Shown piece by piece: positions 37,064 through 45,723 of a DNA stretch of 64,000 nucleotides (the stretch's first letter is position 1; each line of letters opens with the position of its first letter). A program made the translations under genes and the position numbers. The stretch is from Mayfieldus sp963772265 (GTDB lineage: Bacteria > Actinomycetota > Thermoleophilia > Solirubrobacterales > 70-9), in assembly GCA_963772265.1 (NCBI GenBank), contig CAVYWS010000004.1, positions 1-64,000 on the forward strand, written 5' to 3'. The notes below the pieces were generated by a model that saw only the letters and a list, made by a program, of their open reading frames with translations, searched no databases and was not told the DNA's origin.

Positions 37064-37696
37064 TCAGTTACCGCGACGCGCCATCGGAGCCATCGGCGGG
37101 AGTCCGGGGGGAAGTCCGCCGACGCCCGGTGGCGGGGGCAGGCCGCGGTGGTGACGGGTGAGGTTCTTGATGAAGGCATCGTCGGAGGCGTAGACGAAGG
37201 TCTTCTCCGGCGACTGTGAGACGTGAGCCTGGTCGCCTTCCTGGAGGTCGCTCAGGTCGGCCTTCTTGCCGTTGCGGATCACCGTCGCGTCGCTCGGGAT
37301 CTCGAGCGTCGCCGTCTTGTAGGTCGCATCGTCGGTTCCCTCGGTGATCGTCAGCTGGTCGCCGGAGACGGACTTGACCTTGCCGTTGTCCTGGGTGATC
37401 GTCTCGAAGTCATCGCCGGACTTGGTCGGGACGACCATCTCCGAATGCACCGGCGGGCCTCCGAATTCGCGCGGCCCGCGAACGACGACGCCCCTCCTAC
37501 CCCTGGCCCGGAACCTCTGCACGGCTGCCCCGGGCGGGGGGCCAACCGCGAAGCCGAACTCCGGCGGGCCCGCCGGGGCCGAGTTGCCGTTCTTCGACGG
37601 CGCGGCGGCGCCGGTCGCGATGCCGACCATCGCGGCGACCGCCGCGCAGGCTGCGATCGCGGCACCGGTTTGCATGAGTCGGGAACGCTTCATCAT
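37064..37696 (-). CDS. Exported DUF5666-like protein
   Basis: 210 residues. Signal or anchor helix TGAAIAACAAVAAMVGIATGAAA, then a Gly/Pro/Arg-rich linker. The core KVKSVSGDQLTITEGTDDATYKTATLEIPSDATVIRNGKKADLSDLQEGDQAHVS has the small beta-barrel pattern of DUF5666. The C-terminal tail is Pro/Gly-rich. Role unknown; it is the last gene of the exporter cluster. Possible regulator half-sites CTGAGAT/CCGAGAA (37775-37792, 11-bp spacing) lie upstream. Confidence 0.6.
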   Translation of the reverse strand: MMKRSRLMQTGAAIAACAAVAAMVGIATGAAAPSKNGNSAPAGPPEFGFAVGPPPGAAVQRFRARGRRGVVVRGPREFGGPPVHSEMVVPTKSGDDFETITQDNGKVKSVSGDQLTITEGTDDATYKTATLEIPSDATVIRNGKKADLSDLQEGDQAHVSQSPEKTFVYASDDAFIKNLTRHHRGLPPPPGVGGLPPGLPPMAPMARRGN

Positions 37697-37780
37697 TTCG
37701 ATCCTCCTTCGCTGTTCGGGCCGGGTTGTCTCCGCCCGTCCTCAGGGACCCTCGCGGGCAACCCTGGGAGGCGCCTGAGA

Positions 37781-38143
37781 TCAGCCCGAGAATCCGCCCG
37801 GAGGCTGGGGCAGGTTCTGGCGGCAGGCCTGCATCGCCTTGCGGGCCTTGGCGCTGCCGAAGAACTGGGGGCGTCCGGAGGGCGGCCCGCCGGATTGCGG
37901 GGAGCCGCTGCCGGGCGCGGGAAGCGCGCCGCTTGTCGGGGCGGCGGGGAGGTCGACGCCATGCCTGCGCATGCAGCTCGCAAAGCGCCGCAGCGCGGCG
38001 GGATCGGCGCCTCCCGGGGCGCCCTGGCCGAGGCCGGGTGGGGCATTGCCCTGGTCGAAAGTGGTGGTCGGCGAATCCGAGCCGCCGCATCCGCTGAGCA
38101 GCAGCACGATCGCGACCAGGGCCAGGGCGATCCTCGAGCTCAC
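37781..38143 (-). CDS. Small lipoprotein
   Basis: 120 residues with signal ALALVAIVLLLSGC (lipobox LLSGC). Mature part has two Cys (RFASCMRRHGVDLP, KAMQACRQNLP), a pattern seen in many actinobacterial exported proteins linked to ABC exporters. Its start overlaps the ABC ATPase stop by 4 bases, so translation is coupled. Confidence 0.75.
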   Translation of the reverse strand: MSSRIALALVAIVLLLSGCGGSDSPTTTFDQGNAPPGLGQGAPGGADPAALRRFASCMRRHGVDLPAAPTSGALPAPGSGSPQSGGPPSGRPQFFGSAKARKAMQACRQNLPQPPGGFSG

Positions 38144-38856
38144 AGCCCGATCCGCAGGGCCGCGGCGGGATCCTCGGCCGCCGAAGCAGCGCTCAGCACC
38201 ATGCCGTCCTGCATCCGCAGCAGCAGCGGCGCCGCGTCGGCGATCGCCGGGTCGTGGGTGACCAGGACCACGGTCTGCCCTTCCTGCTCGGAGATCTCGC
38301 GCAGCAGGGCGAGCACCTCGGAGCCGGTCTTCGAGTCGAGGTTGCCGGTCGGCTCGTCGGCCAGCAGGACCCGCGGTGAGTTGGCGAGCGCCCGGGCGAT
38401 CGCCACCCGCTGCTGCTCCCCGCCCGAGAGCTGGCCGGGCAGATGCTCGGCGCGCGCTCCCAGCCCGACCATCTCGAGCAGCTCGCCGACCCGCTGGCGG
38501 CGCTGCTCGGCGCCCATCGAGTCCGGCGCCAGCGCCGCCTCGACGTTGGTGGCGGCGGTCAGGGTCGGGATCAGGTTGAACTGCTGGAAGATGAACCCGA
38601 AGGCCTTGAGGCGCAGGTCGGCGAGCCGCGCGTCACCGAGGCCGCCGAGGTCGGTCCCCTCGAAGCGCACCGTGCCTGAGCTTGCTCGATCGAGGCCCCC
38701 GAGCAGCTGCAGCAGGGTTGACTTGCCCGACCCGCTCGGGCCGGCGACGACGATGAACTGGCCCTTCGCGATCGTCAGCTCGACCCCGCGAAGGGCGGCG
38801 ACCTCGGCATCGCCGTGGCCGTAGCGCTTGTCGACTCCGTAGAGCTCATAGAGCAT
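38140..38856 (-). CDS. MacB/LolD-type ABC transporter ATP-binding protein
   Basis: 238 residues. Walker A GPSGSGKSTLL, Q-loop FIFQQFNLIPTLTA, signature LSGGEQQRVAIARALAN, Walker B VLLADEPTGNLDS, H-loop VTHDPAIAD. ATP hydrolysis powers the FtsX-like permease encoded 23 nt upstream. ATG at 38856 with ribosome site ACAGGAGG. Confidence 0.95.
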   Translation of the reverse strand: MLYELYGVDKRYGHGDAEVAALRGVELTIAKGQFIVVAGPSGSGKSTLLQLLGGLDRASSGTVRFEGTDLGGLGDARLADLRLKAFGFIFQQFNLIPTLTAATNVEAALAPDSMGAEQRRQRVGELLEMVGLGARAEHLPGQLSGGEQQRVAIARALANSPRVLLADEPTGNLDSKTGSEVLALLREISEQEGQTVVLVTHDPAIADAAPLLLRMQDGMVLSAASAAEDPAAALRIGL

Positions 38857-38879
38857 TGCTGCCTCCTGTCGGTGGGTTC

Positions 38880-40352
38880 TCATTCGAGGCTGCGCAGCGC
38901 CTCGGCGGGGCGAAGTCGTGCGGCGCGGCTCGCTCCCACCGCGCCGGCCAGCAGGCCGCCGAGCAGGGCGAGCCCGATCGCCAGAAGCAGGGTCGAGAGG
39001 TCGACCGGGGCGGTCAGCGAGATGCTGCTCGAGCCGGTGGTGATCTGGCCCTGGCCGAATGCGCCCGGCCCGGCCGCCGTGGCAGCCTGGGCGACGGTCG
39101 CCTGAAGGGTGGGGCCGAAGGCGCTGATCAGGGCGGCGCCCCCGATCCCGATCGCCAAGCCCAGCAGCCCACCGAGGGCTCCCTGGGCCAGCGATTCGGC
39201 GGTGACCTGGCGGACGACTAGCCGCTGGCGCCAACCGATCGCCTTCAGGGTGCCCAGCTCGCGCGTTCGCTTGCTGACCGAGGAGAGGGTGAGCAGGCTG
39301 GCGATCATGAAGGCGGCGGCGAGGGCAACGATCGCCAGCGCCGTGCCCAGCTTGTCGGAGAGGTTCTTGGCGTCGACCAGCGATCCGGAGACGCGGTCGG
39401 CGAGATCCTTCGCCGTCGTCACCTTGGAGCCGGCGAATGTCACTTCGATGCCCTTGGCGACGCTGTCGACCTGGCCGGCGCTCGCCGCTCGGACCCGCAG
39501 CACGTTGATCCGTCCCTCGCGATCGGAGAGCTTCTGAAGCACCCCGAGGCGCAGGTAGATGTCGGACGCCTGCCCGCCCAGCGGAGCCCGGGCGATGCCG
39601 GTGATCTTGAACTTCTCGTCATGGACCGTGATCGGGTCGCCGACCGAGAGCTTGTTGTCGTTGGCGTAGCTCTGGCTGAGGACCGCCTGATGCTTGGCGC
39701 CCTTGCCGGAGTGGAAGTATTGGCCGCGTATCAGCTGCGACGGGGTGACCAGCGCCAGGTCGGGGGCCGAGGTGTCGACGCCGGAGATCGTCGATTGGTC
39801 GAAGTTGATGCTGTTCGGGGGGCCGACGCCGATCGCCGCGCCCCCTGCCGGCGGCCGCTGGGCGTTCTCCGGCACCCTGCCGGAGACGTGCATCAGATTG
39901 AGGGTCAGCGCCGGTGCCGTCTCGCTGACGCCGCCGACCGCGGCGACCTTCTTCGCCTCGCTCTCGGGGAAGCTGAGGTCGGTGGTGATGAAGTTGTCGG
40001 TCGAGAAATGCTCACCCGGGTTGCCGAGGTTCTGCAACCCGAACCGCACCCCGCCGTTCTCCCTGCGCAGCTCGCGCTGCTCCTTGGCCGAGAGCTGCGG
40101 CGGCCCGCCGGAGCCCGGCGTGAAGGTCTGGTCGCTGCCCGAGCCCGACACCTGCAGCGGCCGGCTGACCGACATGTCGGTGCCGACCCCGGTCAAGGGT
40201 TCGAGCACCTTCGACTGCGCCTCGTCGAGGCCGTTCGACAGCGCCACCACTGTGGCCACAAGCCCGACGCCGATCCCGAGCCCCAGCGAGGTGACGATCG
40301 TGCGCCCCTTGCGGCGGCGAAGCTCGGAGATGGCGTAGCGCAGGTAGAACAC
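38880..40352 (-). CDS. FtsX/MacB-like ABC transporter permease
   Basis: 490 residues, intact. N-terminal helix after YLRYAISELRRRKGRTIVTSLGLGIGVGLVATVVALSNGL; a large extracytoplasmic domain (residues ~50-310); then three helices (LGTALAIVALAAAFMIASLLTLSSVSKRTRELGTLKAIGWR, LGGLLGLAIGIGGAALISAFG, LSTLLLAIGLALLGGLLAGAVGAS). Typical MacB architecture: mechanotransmission rather than transport through the membrane. With the lipoprotein and ATPase it forms an export or envelope-stress system, probably under control of the two-component system whose operator motif lies upstream. Confidence 0.93.
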   Translation of the reverse strand: MFYLRYAISELRRRKGRTIVTSLGLGIGVGLVATVVALSNGLDEAQSKVLEPLTGVGTDMSVSRPLQVSGSGSDQTFTPGSGGPPQLSAKEQRELRRENGGVRFGLQNLGNPGEHFSTDNFITTDLSFPESEAKKVAAVGGVSETAPALTLNLMHVSGRVPENAQRPPAGGAAIGVGPPNSINFDQSTISGVDTSAPDLALVTPSQLIRGQYFHSGKGAKHQAVLSQSYANDNKLSVGDPITVHDEKFKITGIARAPLGGQASDIYLRLGVLQKLSDREGRINVLRVRAASAGQVDSVAKGIEVTFAGSKVTTAKDLADRVSGSLVDAKNLSDKLGTALAIVALAAAFMIASLLTLSSVSKRTRELGTLKAIGWRQRLVVRQVTAESLAQGALGGLLGLAIGIGGAALISAFGPTLQATVAQAATAAGPGAFGQGQITTGSSSISLTAPVDLSTLLLAIGLALLGGLLAGAVGASRAARLRPAEALRSLE

Positions 40353-40401
40353 GGCGGCTCCTTTCGACGAAGGTCGGGCGCCGTCAGATCAGCAGCCGAA
40401 G

Positions 40402-40430
40402 CTGAGAGGCGGCTGAGAGCTGCTTGAGAC
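40402..40430 (-). promoter_or_regulatory. Triple direct-repeat operator (CTCTCAG on minus strand)
   Basis: CTGAGAG at 40402 and 40413 and TTGAGAC at 40424, spaced exactly 11 bp, 50 nt upstream of the permease start. On the coding strand these read CTCTCAG, the same element as at 34742-34760 before the response regulator. Confidence 0.65.
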
Positions 40431-40469
40431 TGGGAGGAGATGCGCGGCCGAGAACTGCGCGCGACGCGG

Positions 40470-40913
40470 TCAGGCGCCGGGCCGCGCCAGCCGCGCGATT
40501 GCCTCGTCGGGCTTGACCCCGGCCCGGCGCAGAAAGCGAACCAGCGTCATCTCCGCCTCGGTGATCGGCTTCTGGGTGTCGTCCGAACCCATGAGACGGC
40601 CCGGATCGAGGTCCAGCGCCGCAGCGAGATGCATGTAGACGTAGAGCGGCGAGTTCGCGTATCCCTTCTCGATCCGCGACAGCAGGCCGTTCGAGTAGCT
40701 GCCGCCGCGTGGCCGCTCCACACGGCGCAGGAGCATCCCCTGGGTCAGGTCGCGACGCATCCGGGCCCTGCGCACCCGGGCGCCGACCATCTGCGAGTAG
40801 GGGGTGGAGTAGAAGAGCTCCCAGCGGTTCAACGTCTCGATCTCCTCATAGCTGGACGACTTGACCGGGCGGGTGTTGTAGAGCCAGTGGTAATCGAGGC
40901 GGTGGCGGCCCAC
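40470..40913 (-). CDS. XRE-family transcriptional regulator
   Basis: 147 residues. The DNA-binding domain is central: MVGARVRRARMRRDLTQGMLLRRV...SNGLLSRIEKGYANSPLYVYMHLAAALDLDPGRLMG. N-terminal 40 residues are aromatic (LDYHWLYNTRPVKSSSYEEIETLNRWELFYST). Its promoter region holds two inverted repeats (40996-41065), possible autoregulatory sites. Confidence 0.8.
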   Translation of the reverse strand: MGRHRLDYHWLYNTRPVKSSSYEEIETLNRWELFYSTPYSQMVGARVRRARMRRDLTQGMLLRRVERPRGGSYSNGLLSRIEKGYANSPLYVYMHLAAALDLDPGRLMGSDDTQKPITEAEMTLVRFLRRAGVKPDEAIARLARPGA

Positions 40914-40995
40914 GCCTGCTCAAGGATTGGCAATGGGCACCCCTTCCAGCTGCCCTGGGGGTTTTCGGAAATTCTTTGCGTCAGAAGAAAACCTG

Positions 40996-41065
40996 CGCTG
41001 TCAGAGCAAAACACCTTGCATGACAGCGAACGGTTTTCACCAGGGTGCAAACGATTTGCGCCCTG
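40996..41065. promoter_or_regulatory. Two inverted repeats upstream of XRE gene
   Basis: CGCTGTCA (40996-41003) with TGACAGCG (41021-41028), and CAGGGTGCAAA-CGA-TTTGCGCCCTG (41041-41065; one G.T pair). They lie in a comparatively A+T-rich gap of 276 bases between 40914 and 41189. The second could be a terminator for the gene at 41190 or an operator. Confidence 0.45.
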
Positions 41066-41189
41066 CTCAAAGATTTTTACGAAAACTCCCAGGGGCTCCG
41101 CAGGGGCCCCCAGGGCTTTGCGGGGCGTCCGTGATGGGCTTCCGCCTGTGGACAGGGGTGGCTTCTTCAGCGCCCGGGACGGGCAGGCG

Positions 41190-41945
41190 CTAGCCGTGCA
41201 GAACCCGGCGCCGGCGCAGGACCCGCTCGGCGATCGGCAGCAGCTCGCGGACGCTCTCGGCGCTGGCCTCGTCGAGGTCGCCGCGCAGCGCCAGGTTGGC
41301 GGCGTTGCCGACTTCGCCACGGCGTTCGCTGAGCAGCTCCATGTCCTCCTCGTGGCCGGGGTCCTTCAGGGCCCCGCGCAGCTCGACCAGCAGCGCCTCG
41401 AGCCCGACCCGAAGCTGCAGGGCGGCCTCGCGCATGTGGCCGGCGTCGAGGTCGAGCCGCGCCCGGGCGAGCATCGTCTCGCAGGCGTCGAGGCTCTCGC
41501 GCCCGCCCAGCACCGCGGCGATCCGCTCCTGGGGGCGCAGGTCGGCGTCGCGGCGGGCGCGGCGGCCGCGCAGCGGCGCGCCGGGCTCAAGCTCGCGGGC
41601 CTGGGCCCACTCGCCCTCGGCGACCTGCTCGCCGCTTCCGTAGCCGACCCGGATCGCCTGCGCGTGCTCGGCGCTGCGCGCCTGCACGTAGGGGTCGCCC
41701 GCGGCGGCGCGCTGGACGGCGAGCGCCCGGTTGAGCAGCCGCAGCCCCTCCTCGGCGGCGTCGGCGAGCGCCTCGTGGTCGGCGGCGACCTGATCGAGCC
41801 AGGCCGCGGCATCCTCCTCGCCGGAGAAGGGGTCGGCGCGGACGGCGGTGACCCTGGTCAGCGGCAGCTCGGCGGTCTCGGCGGCCTCGGCCTCGCGGGC
41901 GCGGCGCCGGCGCTTGCCCGCCCTTGGGGCACCGACCGTCTGCAC
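41190..41945 (-). CDS. Hypothetical alpha-helical protein
   Basis: 251 residues from the GTG at 41945. Coding-like sequence continues upstream in the same frame (AQLFPFAQLEFAGRIGLGDGRYLARAGGQEGRQEVLVV) to a stop near 42070, but no usual start codon is there, so the true start may be obscured by an indel. Features: basic tract GKRRRRAREAEA, then long helices rich in Ala, Leu, Arg, Glu (AAWLDQVAADHEALADAAEEGLRLLNRAL). Not recognised; possibly specific to this lineage. Confidence 0.6.
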   Translation of the reverse strand: MQTVGAPRAGKRRRRAREAEAAETAELPLTRVTAVRADPFSGEEDAAAWLDQVAADHEALADAAEEGLRLLNRALAVQRAAAGDPYVQARSAEHAQAIRVGYGSGEQVAEGEWAQARELEPGAPLRGRRARRDADLRPQERIAAVLGGRESLDACETMLARARLDLDAGHMREAALQLRVGLEALLVELRGALKDPGHEEDMELLSERRGEVGNAANLALRGDLDEASAESVRELLPIAERVLRRRRVLHG

Positions 41946-42074
41946 GACCAGTACCTCCTGGCGTCCTTCCTGACCACCGGCGCGGGCCAGATAGCGGCCG
42001 TCGCCGAGGCCGATCCGGCCTGCGAACTCGAGCTGCGCGAAGGGAAAGAGCTGAGCCTCAGCTATGGCCGAAGC

Positions 42075-44462
42075 CTAATCCGTGCCGGCGCTGGTCTGCT
42101 TCTGCTTCGTCTTGCCGTTGCCGGCCGGCAGCGCCGCCTTGGAGGGCTTCAGCGGCACCTGCGGGTTCTGGATCTCGCCCAGGCGCTTGATCAGCCGCTG
42201 CCACTGGTCGGGCTTCAGCATCGCGGTGAACTGCTTGTCGAGCTCGCCGGAGCTGTAGATCGGGTGGTAGCCGACGTGGACGTGGTCGTAGTGGTCGGCG
42301 AGGGGGAAGCTCTGGGGTCCGGGGAAGTCCATCAGGGAGATGATCTGGTGCGGCGCCATCGTTCCCTGCAGCTCGAGCAGCGACTGGATCAGGGCGGCTG
42401 CCAGCGTTCCCGGCCCCTGGTGTCCGGTGACCGGGATGCCGTTGATCATCGCGATGTCCATCGCGTCGCCGGTCGTGTGCTCGCTGACGTTGCCCGACGC
42501 GGTCATGAAGCTGTGGCCGCACTTGAGCGAGGTGATCGTCAGGCGGAAGCCCTTCTCGACCAGGTACTCCATCGAGGCCAGGATGCGGCGGTCGATCTGC
42601 CCGGTCTGGATGTCGGTGCGCCCGCAGGAGTAGATCTCCAGCCGCGGGTCGGCGAGGACGCGGCGGATCAGCGCCTCCTTCGACATCAGCAGCACGCCGC
42701 CGACGCCGAGGTTGCTGGCGAACGGGTTGCGGCCGGCGGCGCGGTAGATCGCCGTCGCCTCGAGCAGCTTCCAGCCGTCGAGTATCGGCTTCGGGTCGAT
42801 CCGCGGGGCGCCGCGGCCGGCGGGCCGGATCGAGAAGTTGATGTGCGGGGCGGCGCCGCCCTCCGGGCCGCCGACCCGGGCCAGGATCGTGCCCCCGACC
42901 ACCTTCGAGCCCTCGCGCAGGCGATCGAACTTGGCCTCCTTGCGGTTGAGCCCGAGGACGTCCTTGAAGTAGTTCTTGAAGGTCGTGTAGGCGGGCAGCT
43001 TCTGGCCGGCCATCGAGTCGAGCTGGCGGCCCAGCGACTCGCTCGAGCGGGAGACCGTCTTGGTGTCGCCCGAGCCGCCGCCGACCGTCGCCGGCCCCTT
43101 CGGCGCCTTGTCGCTCGGCGGGCTGACCAGCTGGAAGTCCTTGGCGTTCAGCTTCGCCGGCTTGGGGACGGGATGGCTGCGCGCGATGCTTCCCAGCTGC
43201 GCGTAGGTGAAGCGGTTGCCGTAGGCGTCCTGGAGGACCACGAATCGGCCCAGCTTCGGGCTGGTGCCGATCTGCTTGATCACTCCGTCGTTGACGGCGA
43301 CGACCGGGGCGCCCTTGCGCGAGTAGATGTTGATCCCGCGCCGGGTCGGCGAGGACTGGATCACGTTGGCGGCGTTGCCGTACTCCTTGCGCCCGGTCTT
43401 GGAATCGTGGATCGCCTGGCGGGCCGAGATGTCGTCGGCGTAGCGGGCGTTGGCGGCGATCGGGAAGTGGGCGCCCTCGGTGAGGCCGGTCAGCGAGCCG
43501 AGCAGGTCCTCCGGGATCTTTCCGTAGGAGCGCGCGTAGAGCAGGACCTCGTCGACGTACCAGTCGGCGTGGTTGTAGGAGAAGATCGCCGAGCGCAGGT
43601 CGTCGCTGCCGCCGGCGGCGCGCAGGTAGCGGGCGGCGGCGCAGATCGCGTCGACCGGGTTGTAGGGGTCCTTGCGCCCGTCGCCGTTGGCGTCGACGCC
43701 GTAGGCCTCCCAGGTCGATTGGATGAACTGCATCCAGCCCATCGCGCCGGCGCTGGAGACGTTGAGGTTGGTGCCGAACGCGGTCTCGATCTTGTTGATC
43801 GAAGCCAGAACCTGCCAGGGGATGTCGTACTCGGTCCCGCAGGCCTGGTAGATCGGCAGCAGGAAGGGCGGGATCTCGAACTGGTCGATGACGAAGTTGG
43901 GGACTCCGATCGGGGCGGGGCCAAAGGCTGCAATCGTGGTTGAGGGATTGGAGACGGTGGGGGTGCCGTTGTCCTGGTAGGGATGGGCGGGGGGCTTGAG
44001 GTTGAGCTTCTGCTGGTTCTTCTTCTGGTACTTCGACTTGCCGGGGCCGACGCCGCCGGTCTTGCCGTTTCCGCCGGCCGCGCCTCCGGCCCTGCCGCCC
44101 GGGGAGACGGTGATCGAGGTCCCGTTGGCGCCCGAGGGAGAGGTGGTGGTTGTGGTGCCCGGGGTGGTCGTCGTCGATCCGCCGCCGGTCGAGCCGCCGC
44201 CACCGCCGCCGAGCGGGCCGCCGCCGCCTCCACCGCCGCCGCCGGGGGGCGCAGGCAGGTTCGGCGTGGTGACGTTGGGGATGCAGATCAGGTTGGTCGG
44301 ATCGAGGATCTGCCCCGCCGGGCAGTTCGGGACCGAGATCGTCGGCACGTTGATGCCGGTGCCGGGCACCGAGGCGCCGCTGGCGGGACCGCCGCCGATC
44401 ACGCCTGCGGTAAGCGCAACCGCAACCGCGACCGCGATCGTCAATACGAGCTGTCTCCTCAT
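42075..44462 (-). CDS. Exported lytic transglycosylase with degenerate LytM/M23 domain
   Basis: 795 residues from ATG 44462. Signal peptide VLTIAVAVAVALTAGVIGGGPASGA; a Gly/Thr-rich linker (~residues 75-130). Transglycosylase domain around 210-310: VLASINKIETAFGTNLNVSSAGAMGWMQFIQSTWEAYGVD, with catalytic Glu. A LytM-like domain follows (RRGINIYSRKGAPVVAVNDGVIKQIG...FVVLQDAYGNRFTYAQLGSIA), but the zinc ligands of M23 peptidases are missing (no HxxxD, no HxH). The C-terminal region (EIYSCGRTDIQTGQIDRRILASMEYLVEKGFRLTITSLKCGHS...TTGDAMDIAMINGIPV) resembles a D,D-peptidase-like fold. Likely a cell-wall remodelling protein. Confidence 0.82.
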   Translation of the reverse strand: MRRQLVLTIAVAVAVALTAGVIGGGPASGASVPGTGINVPTISVPNCPAGQILDPTNLICIPNVTTPNLPAPPGGGGGGGGGPLGGGGGGSTGGGSTTTTPGTTTTTSPSGANGTSITVSPGGRAGGAAGGNGKTGGVGPGKSKYQKKNQQKLNLKPPAHPYQDNGTPTVSNPSTTIAAFGPAPIGVPNFVIDQFEIPPFLLPIYQACGTEYDIPWQVLASINKIETAFGTNLNVSSAGAMGWMQFIQSTWEAYGVDANGDGRKDPYNPVDAICAAARYLRAAGGSDDLRSAIFSYNHADWYVDEVLLYARSYGKIPEDLLGSLTGLTEGAHFPIAANARYADDISARQAIHDSKTGRKEYGNAANVIQSSPTRRGINIYSRKGAPVVAVNDGVIKQIGTSPKLGRFVVLQDAYGNRFTYAQLGSIARSHPVPKPAKLNAKDFQLVSPPSDKAPKGPATVGGGSGDTKTVSRSSESLGRQLDSMAGQKLPAYTTFKNYFKDVLGLNRKEAKFDRLREGSKVVGGTILARVGGPEGGAAPHINFSIRPAGRGAPRIDPKPILDGWKLLEATAIYRAAGRNPFASNLGVGGVLLMSKEALIRRVLADPRLEIYSCGRTDIQTGQIDRRILASMEYLVEKGFRLTITSLKCGHSFMTASGNVSEHTTGDAMDIAMINGIPVTGHQGPGTLAAALIQSLLELQGTMAPHQIISLMDFPGPQSFPLADHYDHVHVGYHPIYSSGELDKQFTAMLKPDQWQRLIKRLGEIQNPQVPLKPSKAALPAGNGKTKQKQTSAGTD

Positions 44463-44657
44463 CTGCCGCCGTACCCCGTCTCTCCCCGCAAGCCCCCTGG
44501 CAAATCGCACTCCCTTGCTTTCGCGACCGCCTGCTTACGGCATCGCAACGCTACCCATCCGCCCACCCCTTCGCAACCGGGAACCGTGCGCACGGCCGAG
44601 CCGTGGCACGGGCGTCGGAGCGGCCGCTTAACACCACCCCAACATGCCCGAACTCGG

Positions 44658-44663
44658 TAGGCT
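44658..44663 (+). promoter_or_regulatory. -10 box TAGGCT
   Basis: Ends 9 nt before the ATG at 44673; leaderless layout. Confidence 0.5.
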
Positions 44664-44672
44664 GGCGCCCCC

Positions 44673-45029
44673 ATGGGCGACGAGGAATTTCGCCAGGAAG
44701 GCATCCGCTCCCGCGGCAGCGACGCGGTCGGAGACCTGGCCAACGCGCTGCTCGACAACCCGCTGTTCAGCCAGGCGCTGGAGCGGGCCCTGGGGATGGG
44801 CGAGAAGGCGGCCCAGGCCCAGCGGCGCGCGATGGACGCCGTCGGCCTGCCCTCGGCCGACGAGCTGGCCCGCCTCGAGCGCCGGCTGCGCTCGCTCTCG
44901 GACCGCCTCGAGTCGCTCGAGGATCAGCTCGACCGGGTCGCCCGCGACGTCGGGGCGATGCGCCGCCAGCTTGCCGAGGACGCCGAAGTCCCGGCCAACC
45001 AGTCGAGTCTGAAGGTCAACCCGAAGTAG
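44673..45029 (+). CDS. Coiled-coil protein (phasin-like)
   Basis: 118 residues. The N-terminal part (GDLANALLDNPLFSQALERALGMGEKAAQAQRRAMDAVGLPSADELARLERRLRSL) resembles the N-terminal helix region of polyhydroxyalkanoate-granule or magnesium-transporter-associated small proteins; the rest is a heptad coiled coil (SDRLESLEDQLDRVARDVGAM). Function uncertain. A similar coiled-coil protein is encoded at 45724. Confidence 0.6.
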   Translation: MGDEEFRQEGIRSRGSDAVGDLANALLDNPLFSQALERALGMGEKAAQAQRRAMDAVGLPSADELARLERRLRSLSDRLESLEDQLDRVARDVGAMRRQLAEDAEVPANQSSLKVNPK

Positions 45030-45702
45030 AGAGTGCGGCGAGGGCGAGCCGGCCCATCCGGGCAGACGCCTGCAGCAGCTCCTCGTCCGAGATCGCCTCG
45101 CCTTCGCGGTCGCTGACCGCGAGAAGGGAAGCGACCTCGACCCCGCAGCGCGGCCCGGCCGCGAACAGCGCCGCCGCCGCCATCTCCACCGCCACCGCGC
45201 CGCGACGGCGCCAATCGTCGGCCGGGCGGCCGTCGAGCTCCCCGACCAGGTCGGTGCTGGCGACGCTCACCCGCCGCAGACCCTCGGCCTCGGCGACTCC
45301 GGCGAGCACCGAGCCCAGACCCGGGTCCGGGGCGACGGCGCCCTCGCCGCTGAGCTCGCGGCTCACCCCGTCGGCGCTGATCGCCTCGGCGACCAGCAGC
45401 AGCTGGCCCAGCTCGAGCTCCGGCTCGACCGCGCGGCAGGTGCCGACCTGGACCGCGCGCCGAACCCCGTTGGAGGCGAGCTCGGCGAGGACCATCGCCG
45501 CGCTCGCGGCCCCGATCCCGATCGACTGGATCGTCAGCTCGCGGCCGTCCTCGGTTTCGCCCCAGTAGCCCCAGAGGCCGTGGCTGTGGTTGCTCATCTT
45601 CGGCTTCACCAGCAGCTCCTGGGCGAGGCCGAGGGCGCGGTGCGGATCCCCGGGCAGCAGGGCGTCGGCGGCGATCGGTGCGGTGGGGCGGAGGGGGTTC
45701 AT
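45016..45702 (-). CDS. Nucleoside phosphorylase family protein
   Basis: 228 residues. Phosphorolysis of purine or pyrimidine nucleosides. Motifs of the PNP_UDP_1 family: LTIQSIGIGAASAAMVLAELASNGVRRAVQVGTCRAVEPELELGQLLLVAEAISADG, and VAVEMAAAALFAAGPRCGVEVASLLAVSD with the substrate-binding Glu-Met. Somewhat short. The end overlaps the convergent coiled-coil gene by 14 bases; the start is only 21 bases from the divergent gene at 45724. Confidence 0.8.
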   Translation of the reverse strand: MNPLRPTAPIAADALLPGDPHRALGLAQELLVKPKMSNHSHGLWGYWGETEDGRELTIQSIGIGAASAAMVLAELASNGVRRAVQVGTCRAVEPELELGQLLLVAEAISADGVSRELSGEGAVAPDPGLGSVLAGVAEAEGLRRVSVASTDLVGELDGRPADDWRRRGAVAVEMAAAALFAAGPRCGVEVASLLAVSDREGEAISDEELLQASARMGRLALAALSTSG

Positions 45703-45708
45703 CCGGAA

Positions 45709-45714
45709 TAAGCT
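45709..45714 (+). promoter_or_regulatory. -10 box TAAGCT
   Basis: Ends 9 nt before the GTG at 45724, within the 21-base gap between divergent genes. Confidence 0.45.
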
Positions 45715-45723
45715 TTGCAGCGC

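Noticed and set aside
40440..43943. Open plus-strand frame of 1167 codons
   Set aside because: Antisense shadow of the transglycosylase and neighbouring minus-strand genes; composition is Arg/Gly/Leu/Val-rich with no motifs, as expected from GC-rich codon-position bias.
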